A DNA stretch of 64,000 nt from Straminergon stramineum (GCA_963920665.1 OY987263.1:23486547-23550546), one strand, 5' to 3'; counted from the stretch's first letter, positions 23,290-37,694 are shown. Numbers and translations are program-made. The notes: generated by a model not told the origin, from the sequence alone.

Positions 23290-23540
23290 CAACCATTAAA
23301 TGGCTGATTGTCTTTTCGGGGAAGCTGAATTCTTTGAAACAATTTTTGGTAAATCTTTGTAGGAAGGAAAATGGAATTGGCATCTAACCCAAGTTGTTTT
23401 GTGTTTTTTGGACCTTCATTGAATTAGTTATGAATTTTTGAAGTGGACACATAATGGTCACTACAAGCAACCACCTCTTGAAATGGACACTTTTGGTACA
23501 TTGAAGAAAGAAAAATGTACCTTTGTGTGTCATTGTAGAA
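23290..23540. repeat. Dispersed repeat related to 56000-56225
   Basis: Shares GAATTRGTTAYGAATTTTTG (at about 23420 and 56118), the upstream CATCTAAYCCAAGTTGTTTT, and a downstream weaker match with 56000-56225 in the same orientation. It is probably a decayed transposable element; the ends are not defined. Confidence 0.6.
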
Positions 23541-26500
23541 TGCCGATTAGGATTTTTTGTTATAAATTTTTGGCTGATTTTGAGGTGTCTTTTATTGTTT
23601 TTGACTTAATTGTTTGCATTTTATGTCTTAATTGTGTGTTTTTATGGGTTGGTTGAGTTCTATTTGGTGTGTTTTTGAATGGTGGATGAATTTTGAATGA
23701 ATGATTGTGTTGATTTGGATGGATGGTTTCCTAATTGGAATGGTTCGGCTGTCCAACCAAGTTCCAAATTTTCTAAGTTGTAATCGAAATTGGGTGCTAA
23801 TTTATTCCAAGTCAGATTGTATGCGGGTGTCAAGTCTAGTTGGTTGATTGTGTGGAAGTTAATTCTAATTTGGGATTTTTTGTGTAGTTGGACAGTTGTT
23901 TGTGCAGTTCCAATTTGGTAGTTGGATGGTAGTTCAGTTGTCTCTTCCAAATTGGTAACCGCCAAGTTTGGAATTCCTATTTGATCTGATTTTTATTTCA
24001 TTTGTCTTTATCCACTAATGAGAGTTCCAGTTGGAGTCCTAGTCAAGTAGTGCTGTGTATTTCTTTGTTTTGGAAGTATTTCCAAGTTGGTTGTGTGTGT
24101 TATTTGATTGGATGTGTGATATTTGAGTGTTTTGGGACTGTGTGTTTATGTCCTGGTTGGATGTTTGCAATTGGGAGAAGTTTGTAATGAAGTGTGCTGA
24201 GAAGAATGAGAAAGTGAGTGGAGAATAAAGAGAAAAATATTGATTGTAACAATGATTTTATCACCAATTCAAAAATAAAAATAATAGAGTATTTAAGCTG
24301 AATTGGTGTGTTTGATGGAATGTGACTTGTACTAATTTAATTCAACATCCAAATTAGGTTTGCAATGTTGTTGTAGTTATGTTATTGGGTATGGAATTCC
24401 AAGTTGGGTTATTGAATAAGTCAAGATATTTGATTTTAGATGTAGAACCTATTAGTATAGAAATATCCTACTTGACCGTCTCCCTTGGAACGAACTTATT
24501 ATACTAATAGGATAGTTTCCAATTCAATCATTATCCTTCTTCAACAGTCATGATCACTTTTAGAGTATGGTTGCTTTTAGAGCAAACTACCTTCAACTTC
24601 ACTATTGAAAGTGAACCCTAATTTATTGAAGGGCAGTCAGAGGAAGGTTTAAGTAAGAATTGTACAAAAGAAATACAACCTCGAAATTGCATCTAACCAA
24701 GTTTGGGTACTTCAAGGAGTTTTGTCTTGTCTTTTAATCAAACTGGCCGGCTCTTGGTCCCTTTAGGATTAACTCAAATTTTTTGTCTTCCATTTCTTTG
24801 CTATTGAAGAGTGAATGTTTTTGGTTTTATTTTTCAAAAATGAAAGTAAATGTCTAATATAACTCATAAAAAATTTATATTTTTTTAGAGAATATTTCAA
24901 ATTTCCATAAATTTTTGAAGAAAATGAAGAAAGATCATATCAAATACAAATAATCAACTCAAAAAATCTGAAATTTTTTAGAATAGAAGTACACTACAAC
25001 ATAGATTATTGTTGGTAGTGTAAAGAAACTTTTTGTCTCACTCCATATTTGAAAACATGGTTATAGATCCTCAACTTCAAACTTCAATGAAATGCTTCTT
25101 TTCTTAGAATTTTCAAAGTTGTATAGAAACTATACTTTAGAAGTTTCATTTTGATATTTTTGCTAAATGTAAAGTAAAAGAAATCATTATGAATGTCAAA
25201 ATCAAGTTTGAAGCGGGAAAAAGTTCAAAGCACAAAAATACACCAAATAGTGTACCATGTTTTTGATCAACTACCCTATATAAATTCAAAAAACAACTAA
25301 AAGGTCTTGAACTTATGTCAATCATGTGGATATAACATCAATGAAGTTTCACACAAAAAATCATCCATTGTTCAATATACACAAAGCCTATTTGACCATC
25401 CAAAAGATACAAACTGTCCTTGGTATTCTTCTGGGGTTAATTTAAGGATTGGGGTTGACTTAGGAGTCATAGAAGACAATTCTATTCATTGAAGGGGTCC
25501 TCTTTTCAAGGATGTAAAAGGGAACCTTGCTTCATTGGTAAACAATGTTATAGGAAGGGGAGTTTTTATTGTGGGACCTTAGCAAGGGATCTTTGGAATT
25601 CAATGGTCCTTGATGTAACTATAGAATGTTCTTCCTATGTATTTTAAAATTTTCTTTTAGGTGGGCCATAACAAAATCCACCATGTGGACATTTTATAAT
25701 AGGAAATATTATTCATTTATAAATTTCTACTTTATTTATTCAAATTTGATAGTTTAATCTATATTTATATGTTTTTCATCTATTATTGGGCAACAAAAAT
25801 AATCATCTTTTGGACCCCAAAATGAGTTTTGAAAAAATTACACTAAAAGTTTGCTAGTAAAAAGAACATTGATTAGAAAGGAGCCTAAAAGAAAATTGGT
25901 AATGGTAATGATAATAGCACCTAAATTTGGCTTAATATGACTAGCTCTAGCAGTGCACCAAGCAAGCCTAACCTTGTTTTTTATTTATGAAAGAGTGCAC
26001 AATAATTGCTTGTCCCTACCCAAATACTCTTTTGAGGATGGCAAAAATTGCAACTGTGCCAAGGACAACAACTTTGCCTAAGCTATTTTTTTCTTCCACA
26101 AATAATTAATTCGATTAGCAATGATAGAGATTCTTTTTGCTTCAAGTGACTAGAATCCTTTCAACTAGTTGGAAGACAAGATAAGGAGTAGCAATGGTGG
26201 GATGAACAAGATTTTATTGCAGCAAAACTTAGTATCCATGTACTTTACTGAGATGATGTTTCTCCATACTATTAGTGTTGCTTTAAGGTTTTGAGTGTGG
26301 CACCTAATAATAGTTGTAAGAGTTTTCATTGGATCTCCTTGGGAGTTCAAAGAGGATTTTAGATTTTATTAGAAGATAATTTTTGGAGATTGGGCATGAG
26401 TAAGCTCTAAGTTTTTTAAGTGTTAAAAATAAGTGTATCCAAATTAAACCTATGCTCCTATAAATAGAAGAATTGGTTTTCAAAGGGGATCACAATTTTG

Positions 26501-28306
26501 GTAATTGCAAGCTAAGATTTTCTTTCCAAAAAAATTCAGAGTTTAAGGTACAGGGATTCTTTTAGGGGAAAGGTCAATTTGTCTATCATTTAAGTATCGA
26601 GGGACACTTATGAAGTAGATGGGGTTTCAAAATTACATTTATGAGAATAAAACATGAAATTGCTCAAAAGTCCTTAATCTCATTCCTTAATTTAAATTTC
26701 GCTCATTCAAATCAATTTGTTGCAAGGAATACAACATTACATTAGTTGTTTCAACATACATGCACCACAACCTAAATTCATTACATTATACTAATAGTGT
26801 AGTCTACACAATAAATGTGCATTTCATCAATAAATGTCAATTGTAAAATTACAATTGATCAGGCTAGAATTTTAACTAAACAATTGGATTCTCTAATAAT
26901 TATTCAAAATAATAAAATGTTATTTTGTCCAATTTATGAACGCATAGCTTATAGTTGTCACTACAAGACTATTGGCTCTAGTATACCATCAATAAAGTCC
27001 TCACAATTTATTACTTCTATTCATAACACATTTAGCAATTAGACCCAATTCATTAACTTTTAAAATTATCTTGCAACATGTTGCACCAATCATGTATGAC
27101 AATTTTTCTAGTTATAGGCAATTTGCCTTTCCGCACTTTAACAATTCATTTTTATTCACATAAAACAACTTGACTCAATCACAACTATCCTATTTCAAAA
27201 GAACACAGTCAAGTAAGTAGATGCAATCACCGCATCTTTCTAAACATAAATTCAATCAATATAATTTGGCAAAGAAATCTCATCTTGCACACATTACACC
27301 CGCCAACAATCACTGCCAATTTTATCATTTGTAATTTACTACATGTCCTTCTCGGACTTCAACTTCAATTATTTCATTGACAAATTGCTACACACATAGG
27401 GCTTTAAACCCACCACTTCTCATCACTAAAATATAATTTGCCTTACTCACCAACAATTCTTTTTATATACAACAACAATCTAGCCATCACTCAACAATTG
27501 GACACATACAAATTTGCAATCATTGCAATTTAACAAAATAACAATTCGATTGGAGGAATACAAATATAAACTTTGTTAGTTTGTGAGCCAAATGTGCCAA
27601 ATAAACTTTGATATGAAATAATTTTAATTCTCATCAAACATGGATTTATAGTTTTCAAGAGCTACATGACAACCAATTTGATATTTGATATAAAGCACTA
27701 CTAGGCGTATTTGTCACTCTTCTCATCTTCCCATCTTCTCGAGTTGATACTATTTGTATTTGGTATTAAAAGACTAAGGTATCATGGTCCTCTTGAATTC
27801 CCACCTCAAAAAGGTGAAAGAAATGTGGCTTGCAAGCTAAGGAAATGTTGTCTACTTTGTTCATATAAGATCTAAACTGGCTTCTCATCTATGGAGTGGT
27901 ATGGGGTTTAGTTGATTTCAAATCCAATACATGCTATAGTCTATTTTTGGCAAACCACTTTTTTTATAAGTTTATGTATAGAATATAATCTTGGAAAAAA
28001 ACATTTTTTTAAAGTTTTTGTTTATTTATAAACCTTAGAAAGAAACAAAGTGTATAAAATTACAAATATGCACTTTACAAATTATAAGATCTGAACTTAA
28101 TGAGGATTCCCAAATTAATAAATTACAAATTTAAAAATTATAATATGATTGTTTATAAGCTTAAAGATTATATGATTCTGAAATTTCTATATTTCAAAAT
28201 TCTGTAATATTACATTTTTTGCATTGGAAATAACAAGAAAAGTGGAGTTCAACAAATACTTGATTTTTTATACAAGATTATTTGTCACTTTAGAATTGAT
28301 GTTTTC
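23541..28306. other. AT-rich intergenic DNA
   Basis: No gene recognised. From 23560 to 24190 the plus strand is T/G-rich and C-poor with many TTGGT/GGATG words. From about 26700 to 27560 it is conversely G-poor and C/A-rich. Such strand bias can be left by old transcription or transposons. A 12-bp inverted repeat CCTATTAGTATA/TATACTAATAGG sits near 24446-24510. No transposase or retroelement motif was found. Confidence 0.45.
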
Positions 28307-28510
28307 CACTACAAGAGAAAGGGGTGTTTTAAATATAATCCTACTAGTATAGTCCTATAAGTAGTAACCTAAAAGGAGTATTTTTAGTAAAACTTTACTA
28401 CAAATACATGTGTTTTTAGTAAAATTTTACTACAAACATTCCTTTCAAGTCATTACTTATTGGACAATACTACTAGGACTATACTTAAAACACCCCTTTC
28501 TCTTGTAGAA
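28307..28510. mobile_element. 204-bp palindromic CACTA-type MITE
   Basis: The left end CACTACAAGAGAAAGGGGTG matches the common plant CACTA terminus. The right end, inverted, reads TTCTACAAGAGAAAGGGGTG, so its last two bases are changed. The interior is nearly palindromic. A 3-bp duplication TTC flanks it (28304-28306 and 28511-28513). Confidence 0.8.
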
Positions 28511-30550
28511 TTCATTGTCAACCGATTTTGTTTCTCTACTAGTATAAAATCCTCCCCAGATTATATTTTTTTGTACACTTTTGTGTTTAAGAACTTACTC
28601 TTTACTAAAGTAACAAGTAAAATGTCAAAACATAAAGAGTGTTGAAAACATCACCTTTTCATGTTGGTGGAAGCTTACAATAATTTTCTACACATGGACC
28701 GTGAATTTCAAAAAATCTTCCTTAAGTGAAGTTTAGATAGATGTAAAATAAGCATATTGTAAATATTGATCAAATGCTAGAAAATTTGACGTAAATCAAT
28801 TTAATCTAATTATATAGAGATAAAGCCTAAATCAATACTTTAAAACCTTCTACTATTGTGCACTATGTAAATAAAACCTTATATATAGCATGTAGTTTCT
28901 TCAAAGTCATTTTGCATCCAATCAAAAGCTTCTAAGAAGGTGGTAATGGACTTTACTTGGCTCTACAAAGGATTATCTATCATAAAATGTTATAATTACA
29001 ATGGTGGATAGTTTTAAAATTTTGAACATAAACAATAAGTTCAAATTATGGAATGTTGACAAACTTGCAAATTTAGCCTATTTTGGAAGAAATTTTGAAA
29101 TTCAATGCTTCTAGATAGAATTCTACAAGTATTGATAAAGCTTTAAAATAATTCAATCATATACATAATTACTAAAAATAATGTCTAACTTTTTTTAATT
29201 TAAATATGAAAGTCTTTTTTTAAAATTTATGCATCTCTTGGCTTTTCTCTTTGCACAAATATAGCATTTAACCTCAATTTTATCCAATTGGTCATATAAA
29301 AAGATTGTATCTCAAAGATTCAAGTACTACTTGGAATGAAACAAATGAGAAGTAATATGGACAAACCATCACTTTGATGCACAATTCAGCATCCAAAATA
29401 TGAACTTTGGAGAGCTTTTAGGTCAATGCAAACTTCAAAAATCTTAGGAAATGTCACATAGTATAGTACATCTAGATTCTGCTCAAAAAACCCTTAGGCA
29501 TTGAGAGGGTAAGGCTAGGACACATGTGAACAAAAACCAAGAAAGAATATTGAGGACTAGTACACATGAGACCAAGATCCTTCGAATTCTCTAACAATCT
29601 CAGCCATTGAAGGCATTAAAGAATCATTTACTTCAATCATGTAAATAGATGAACCTCAATACATGCTCTAATAACCTCTACATATTTTGCATGAGACCCA
29701 AATGAATGAATTATTCTACTTGTGACCAATCCTAAGGGAGGCAACCCATTCTTGATCACCACACCCTTATGGCATTGTAGGTTGCTCTCTTTCCACGCAA
29801 GAGGAGATGACAATGATTAATTATGGCACAATTCCCAGTGCAGTTTTGGCACATTGTGATTGTTTTAAAACACTCTCAAAATTGCAACCAATCCTTGGTG
29901 GATTTTGCAACTAGCCCTTGGTCAGAAATAGAAAAGTCTATATGACCAGAGTGGAAAGATACTCCTATACTTCAGTTCCAACAAAGATATTTTGTGGCAT
30001 CTTCAACAAATATAATCCTAGTTGGACACTAACATGGGCGTGATGGACTACTGTAAGGTAGGCAATGCTCAAGAGCTGGGAGTACTATTGAACCAAGTTG
30101 TTCTATGCTTTTGAAAATATCTAGATACGCACAACATGCACTTTTAAGTTAATCTACGAACTTAGAATGAGGAGCAGGATTATAGGCTGGTTAAACAGTC
30201 ATCACCTTTCTTAGGAGCATATAAGGTACACCGTTATGTACTTTGACTTCAACAAATATTGTACAGTACAACCCACAGCACACTTGTTTGCATTTGTTGC
30301 TATTTTTGTAGGTGGCTATGTTGGATCGATTATAGCATGAGGTGGGCTACGGCTTGTAGTAAACACATGTCGCTACTTTGTAGCTCAGCGCTCGGTCTGA
30401 TATGCAGCCTAGCCTAGCAAGCCGTAGACTCACAAGTTGCAATACTCAATGTACTTACGTTATATAATTATTCTCCACTCATTAGCCATGCAGACACTGA
30501 CAAAGTTGTATTGACGCCAGAATCAGCATTATATAACTTATGGGACTCAC
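28511..30550. other. AT-rich intergenic DNA
   Basis: No gene recognised. Composition becomes less AT-rich from about 29800 towards the dynamin pseudogene. The terminal exon expected for the pseudogene (after the GED segment ending at 30551) was looked for between 29800 and 30540 and not found. Confidence 0.45.
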
Positions 30551-33500
30551 CTCACGCTCGCCGATTTCAGTGTAAAAAGTGGTCCAGTAACGACCGCTTT
30601 GCTTCTCGAACTTTGCAACGAACAACAACTTTGGGCGAAGAATTTCTCAGTTGATCTTGTACCATGCCAATGTAGGCAGACACATTGGAACCTGCGATCC
30701 GCGAATATCACCATGCCCAGAATTACAATAAATTAGACTAGGTAATGGAGGAACGCTGCCCAGGCACACACCTGATCAAACTCTGACCATAGGGAGATCT
30801 CTTCATAAATTGCGGTGAAGATTCTCTTTAAGTTGTTGAATTTTTTTGTAAACTAGACTAATTTACTGAAAAACTTGTTAAAAGGCATTAAGCACTCACA
30901 ATATCTAGTATCACTTCCGTTGTCACATCAAAAAAAAAAAGTATTCGAAACTTGACATTTCCAATGCGTCGCAGGTGACCTTCAGAATAACGATCATGAC
31001 CTGCTGCTAATGCATTTCCACCCTTTTCAATTTCTTGGGGAAGTTTGTGGAAGAAATCTACCGCCAAGTAGCTGGCTTCCATATCTACCAATCTCAGAGT
31101 AGTCCTCTTCCTATCATCTCTCATGCACTCTTAAGGCCTCATTAGCTGCTTGCGCAAGCTCTCCTTGGAGTGACGGAAACAACTCTTCAACTCCTGCACA
31201 AGGAAACGCTGTTGTCAACAGGACAGAAGGGTTTTCTTGTTTAGACCGAATTCTGCGAAAATGAACGTTTTCTCCAAAGTCGTAAGCAACGACGGAATCG
31301 TGTACACTATATCGTAGAAAAATTCGATCATTTACATCAATATCGTACGGTGTTGCCATCTGTTATTATTCACGGTCATCCGTGTACATGATGGCTATCA
31401 AAATACAAATAAATCAGTGGCTGAAAATAGTGATTATTCCCAGCCATAAAATGCATGAAGTGGCAACGTAGCATGCACTCACCAAAACATTATTTACCAA
31501 AAAAATGAATTAGGGTTTAGGTTCTATGACTTGGAATTTGACTCCTTCAAAACCTGGAGGGGAGAAAAAAGTCTGAAGTTGAAGACTCGGAAAAAAATTG
31601 CACGAGACAAGATGTGGGGGCCACGTGACAATGAAAGCAATATCCTCTTTTCCAACCACAAATAACCATGTGCCGACGAAAGCAATAGGAGAGGGACTGA
31701 TATACAAGAGTCAGTACAAGTTATTATCGCAAGATGGCTTACAGCATCAGCAACTGCTTCTGATGGGCCCCTGAACTATTGAAGCGAGCTTTCAATGGGG
31801 CGCCTGTAGCCTTGCTCAAGGGCAATTGGATGAGGCCGGTACACAAGTCTTCGCACATTCTGCTGAAAAAAATGCTTGTCGAGGGGAAGCTTCTTCAAAT
31901 ACGCCGGATATTATCTCCCCCCCGGACCGTCTGAAGGACGCAACAAATATCACCAGTGTTCAAAAGTCATAAATACCATTCTTTAGCAATAAAAGCATCG
32001 CACCCATTCTATTTGCGAAGATAAGGCACTTCCAAATTGTTGTTCAGTCTAGCTTGGTTCTACAGCCCCTCATATGCAAGGATGTGCATCATGGGTTTTT
32101 ATTAAACTTCAACCTTCAACCTTCCTTTTTTTTCTCCTGCTGTGTTATTATATAAAATTGAGAGAATTGAGCACTGTGAGAAATGAGCGCTGTCAAAACT
32201 TATGCTCCATCCAGATGTTCCTTGAAGATGCGATCAAATGCCCTGCAAAGTTCCAGGATGGTGTACAGCTGAGCCTGAACACCAATCCAATCTCAAGGTG
32301 TAAGTGTGCATGCAAAACCTTGCAATTGATTGTCAAACAACCAATGTAAGTTTCTATGCAAATCTAAATAGTGACCTATACATAGGGTAAGATTAGGCTA
32401 TACACAGTTACAGATAAGCATCGTTCTCTTACCCCCGCATCATTTGCAAGAGGCCTGCCAATTTAGTTCAGCTCAGTCTCAATAGCTTGTACACTAGGAA
32501 TGTGCGCCCTGATGACGGCTTCCGAGTGTTGCAGCATGTACATAAGGAAATGTTAGCTCCATGAATTAGGGGATTAATTTTGGCAAACTCTACACACTGC
32601 GAATGTGGTTATATTTTGTTAAATGACAGATTCCAGATCCCCAGAAATGAGACATTCAAAGGCTCAAAACTTCGAAAGTTGGTACTTCCCAGTACCTAGA
32701 ACTCTGGTAACTGGGATATGCACATGCTGGCCAACTGAATCCTTAAATTCTAAAATCTACGATATGAACAGATGTGAGGTTCAACTGGGCTCCGAGTTTC
32801 AGTTTGGCGATTCTGAACTGCACTGGTTCCTCGAAACTCAGTCCTTACTATGCGCACCAAAATTTGTGAAATTTCACCATTGTAACCAGTATGGGCTTAA
32901 ATACAAGTTGAAGCTTGGAAGCGGCATGAATCAAAATTGATTATCGTACCGACATAGCGGTTTCACCCTGAGTGGTGTGGACACACAAAGATCTCATGAT
33001 TTTGCAGACGAAACTGGTATGTGGTTACAAAATATCTGAATAATAACACGAAGTATGACACCCTCAAGTGAAATCAAAAGGATGGTATATACCTTTGAGA
33101 GAACTTTGCCAAGGTACTCAGAACCCATCTTGCTTACTAGGTGACCATAGTCGTGGCTGCTCACGAAGTGCTCTCATTCTCTGCGTGTGGCTGCTATCAT
33201 ATCTTGCTGAGATCGATTGACAACTCCTACCCATTGGTGCTGTAAACGGGAGGAACGGCCTTCCAGAACCTAAATTTCAGTAGCAAGGCAGGAAGTTTAG
33301 TGAACTGTTTCCAGAAATTTTCTTAGAGGACGTATAGAACCAACTCCAGGGCACATATGTAGATCCCAGATATAGTAAGAACCCTTTGAACTTAAGAAGT
33401 AACTTACATTGAGAGCATTCGTACCCTTGTCCATAAGATCCAACTCCGTGAGAACACGGAATGCCCTCTCTCCTGTAAATTCATACGGAGACCGTCACAC

Positions 33501-35181
33501 CACGAATTAGAAACTTAAACAAACCCTCATAGTTAGAAATCACTGTATAAGGAACAGGACACACACACGGAATGCTGGATTCTTAAAACTACTGACAGAA
33601 TGAGAGAGACATGGCCACAAATATGGAGTGTTTTCAGTACTCTTCGACCAATAATTCAAGAACTCTTAGACAACCTCATAAAGAGAATCTTTTCCGTAAT
33701 TCATGGGACGTTCAGTATCACAAAGTCAGATCCACAAGAGAAGAAGTCAATGTTTCACATGCAAAAACCATCAAAGACCAACGATCACTCATGTGTATAG
33801 CTTCTGGGCGACAACACTTACTAAACATGAGATCACGCGGGGGTTAGACAGTGAGCAACTTCTCAATATAAGAACGGACCATGTTTACAATGTCAGTCAT
33901 GGTATCATTGGATTGACCATCTGCACGAGAACACATCCTTCAAGAGATTAGACGTCCTTTCCGATCAAATTTATATTGTAATTATCACCAGTACTTTGGA
34001 ATTGTTTTGAGAGGAACATATGTTTATTGCGTAGCAAATTTAATAAGAAAAAATGACGTGATCTGACTAAAATCATTGGCATCATTGCAGCAACTCTCAC
34101 CAACGGCAATCTTGGTAAGACCGAGAAGATCGATACGAGTCAAACTCACAACTGCAATGTAAGAAAATTAATGCGAAAGTCAGTGCTTGATTCTTGCAAT
34201 AGCAATGAATCAATCTCCCAACAATCTCATTTCAGAGGAGAATGTCAGTCAGAACTCTAAGATACAATGGCACTCTGCAACGGGGAAATGGGTTTAATAT
34301 GTGGGAAGCTAAAAATAGAGTTTACCACTAGGAGAATAAACACTTCGATGGATTGGTACAACAGATATCTGCTTAGTGCGCCCTATGATGCGGTCTGTCT
34401 CGTTTGATATCTCTTTCCTTAGTGCAGCTGCACAGCACACATGGAAGTTACTCAACAATCTATACATCGGTATAATTCTTATACTTGAAATGTCTTTATG
34501 TTCCATCTGCTACCAACCAGAAGTAAAGTCACTAGTAGGAGACCCCCCAGAGGTTTTCAGAAAACTCAACTGCGATGAAACCTAACAATGGTAACGCCAT
34601 GCATGTCACATACAAATGTGATACTAGGGAATTAAACAAATGTGGAAAGGGTTCCATCCGCCTTCCTAACTCCTACAACCCCAATCACTTCTTTAATGTC
34701 ACTCTTACATGCAACCCTCGTGAATTTCAGAGTTTCAGAACACCATTATAAATCCCATGCATCTTGGGCTCCTAGGCTGTGAGATTTAAAGAGGTCTAGA
34801 TGAATTCTCTAAAATGCAGAAGTTGACGAGGACGATTGACATGTAGCTGGAGCTGATTTTGGAGTAAATTTAAATATTACCTACAGACGTTTCAACCTTG
34901 TACTAAACCTCAGGGTCCTTCCAGTGATTGCAAGAATTTAGTTCATGGTTTTAAATCATCATGTGCTTTCGAAGCCATCATCACCCACGGCAGGTGGGCC
35001 AACATGAAGTCAAAATCAAAAAGCAAGAAAGCTTAAGAATTTTCACACATATCTGGCGTCCCACGACAGCGACGGATGGCAAGACCTCTCGAAAACAGGC
35101 GACTGCAGCTTCACCTCCCTAGTCACCAAGGGCAGTACACGCCCAGTGCATCCTGTTCACAAGCCCAATCACGTTGTCCAT
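30551..35181 (-). pseudogene. DRP1-type dynamin-related protein pseudogene, introns retained
   Basis: Exon remnants in DRP1 order, minus strand: 35053-35181 (MDNVIGLVNRM..LPSVAVVG, with TAG), 34326-34427 (RKEISNETDRIIGRTKQIS), 34101-34151 (LTRIDLLGLTKIAV), 33859-33920 (DIVNMVRSYIEK), 33407-33472 (LTELDLMDKGTNAL), 33093-33269 (VLEGR..MGSEYLGKVLSK, with TGA), 32433-32528 (AVIRAHIPSV..IGRPLANDAG, with TAA), 32206-32274 (AQLYTILELCRAFDRIFKEH), 31743-31930 ([14 protein letters not shown], stops), a doubtful piece near 31520-31550, 30962-31193 (GELAQAANEAL, RLVDMEASYLAVDFFHKLPQ; frameshifts), 30551-30691 ([26 protein letters not shown]). DRP1 proteins are GTPases of cell-plate formation and clathrin-mediated endocytosis. 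At least six stops, several frameshifts, lost donor sites (GT to AT at 35052) and no P-loop exon make it nonfunctional. Introns show it arose by DNA duplication, not retroposition. Confidence 0.9.
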
Positions 35182-37694
35182 CTTGGTCGGAAATTCCACA
35201 GCGCCTCAGAGCTGGAGGTCTCCTACAATTATTAGTGTTTCCAATGCCTGTATTAAATGCAACACTAGTACCCGTCCATTTGAACACGTCAACAAAGACA
35301 CAAGCACTGAATTCAAATAGGCGCAGCCCAAATCATGAGGACCAAGCTAAGACAGATTACAGCCCCGAACGTATAAAAGCAAAAAAAGGAGAAAAATTCT
35401 TCCGAAATCAAATAGAAATATAGAACAAAGAAATTCTTAGATGAGCATGAACCAAAATGAATCTCCCTCCGATGTATACTAGATATGGCAAACGCCGACG
35501 TACCTTGCAATGTACCGAATGCGACAATTCCCGCAGGCAATCATATGCAACGACGCGACACCCAGCTGCAAAAAAGAAAAGAAAAAAACACGCGCAGGCT
35601 CCTCGCACCATCTCGCTATTCAGTACCTGTTGAAATAACAAAAATTTCTAACCGGAATGCGGTGAACAATTTGCAGTTGCTTGTTCAGAGAAGCCAGCTC
35701 CGAGCAACTCGTCTCGGCGCCTTTGACGTGCCAGCAGACTAAAGGCTTTCCAGGGAAAGTTTGGATGGATGGAAGTTTGGATGGACGTGTTTATCATCTA
35801 CAGATGAAAAAACTCCAAAAATATTCACTACTGTAGGTGAACATAATTATGAAAAAAACTACCCCTATTGCAGAGCGTTTAGTTTCGTAATTCGTGAATT
35901 ACTAAACACTTATGAATTCCTTGACTCCACATGTGAATTCAAAATTTTCGAATTTTATCATCCTAGGTAAGAAAAACAACTTGCATTTCCTCACATGGTT
36001 AAAATTTCACAAGTCCAAATGAGGTCTAGCTTGTTCACAAGGGAGCTCTTTCATTGTTGTTTTTTATTTGGATAGTATAAAAAAATCTCCTTGATTGGGT
36101 TGTCAATCTTTATACATAATTCATCTAATTTTTTAGACCCTCACTTTTATATTGCCTACAAGGGTGGAGATGATTCTAAATTTGTCACCTCATATCAATG
36201 TAGGATAAAAATATTTAGATTTATCCAACAAAGTGAGAATTTTGGAGTTGGTCTTGCCCAAACAATAATTGTCAATATGGAGCTAGGAGTTTTAGATACA
36301 TATACATAAAATTTTCATTAATGTACTGCTAACTAACATCCATTTGGAAGAAATTTGATGACAAAAAGTTGAGATTTGATTAAAAAAATACTTCAAACAT
36401 GTTTAGTTGATTGTCATTTTAGGATGTACACCATTAATTGTCAAATACACTTCCTTATGGAAGAAAAACATAACATAAAACCTAAAGTTGAAATTAAAAG
36501 ATCTCACTAATATGATGAATGTAATTACCCAAAATATGTGGTGTCTAGAGTGATGACAACGGACAAGTGACGTAAACGTCAGATTTGGCATAAATTAAGT
36601 CATTTCTGTTTTAAAAAATAGCCAGATGTCATCTTGTGAATGGTATGAGGTGACATGGACCCGGAGAATCTGATGTGGAAATTCTACCGACGTGCCATAG
36701 TAAGAACGAGGTATGCTTGTCGTTCTTGCGTTTTCTAAGCTTCATGAGCACTTGCTCGCATTGTCTGCTCGTGCATCCCGTCCCCTCCTGTCGCAGTGTC
36801 GCTCATGTGCATTTCCTGAAAATTTTGGAGAATTTCTCGCGAATGTTGAGACGGAGAGGAGCTCGTTTGAAGATCAATTTTGAGGGTTGAGGAGGTCGAT
36901 TAATTAATTATATGCTTTGGGCGTGTCTTTTCTTTGCCGTGGAGATCAAGAGAATCGTGGTGCCGCCTGGCGGTCGGTTGCGCCGGTTTAGTGACGGCGG
37001 CGAGAAACTCTTGTAGAAGGAGGTTAGCGAGAAGATATTGGGGAGAGGCTTCTCGCTCCTGTTTCACGTCATCGTGGCTTAATCCCGCATTGCTGTGAAG
37101 GTTAGTTTTGAAAGTAGGGTCGAATGACAACATTTCTTTGGTTACACGGCATGTTTGTCTTAGATTTCTTGTTGTTCACGGTCTTTGATCCGATTTTCTT
37201 GAGGTGCGCACGTCTCCGTGTTAAATTTGGGCTTTAGTTATGAAGGATTGGACCTGTGCGGGCGAGGCTGATTCGGACTAGCCAGTGGTGTACGAATTGG
37301 CTGTGGAGGTCGCGTGGGAGGCGAATTACAGAGGGTTGGTCATTTTTAAAATGTGTGTGGAGCATGTGCGGCCTGAAGTGGCACAGTAGGTGAGTGTTCT
37401 CTTTTGTGAATTAGGGCTCAGATTGAGGTTTGGTGATTTCCTTGCTCGACGTGGAAGAACTTTCTTGAAGAGTGGGCTGTTGTGATGATGGGTATTACTA
37501 GAATACTGAGATGGTGGTTTGTAGGCGGAGTTGTGTATCAAACATCTGGATTGTGTGAGCTGCCTTTCGTTGACTACATTGAAAATTGTATCCGCTTACA
37601 AGGCCTTCCACAATGTGTAGACGATTAGGGTTTTAGGGTGGCATTCCGTGTTGGAGGAGATTCTGATGGTTTTTGGTAGTTGCGGGCAGAATTC
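35182..37694. other. Intergenic region and leader of the MEE50-like gene
   Basis: 35182-35740 is of mixed composition and may be the old 5' region of the dynamin pseudogene. 35740-36600 is AT-rich with no gene. From about 36660 the plus strand becomes G/T-rich and probably holds the promoter and a long 5' UTR of the plus-strand Ataxin-10-like gene. No splice-supported upstream coding exon was identified. Confidence 0.4.

Noticed and set aside
32623..32940. 105-codon plus-strand frame
   Set aside because: It lies in an intron of the DRP1 pseudogene on the opposite strand and has no recognisable features.
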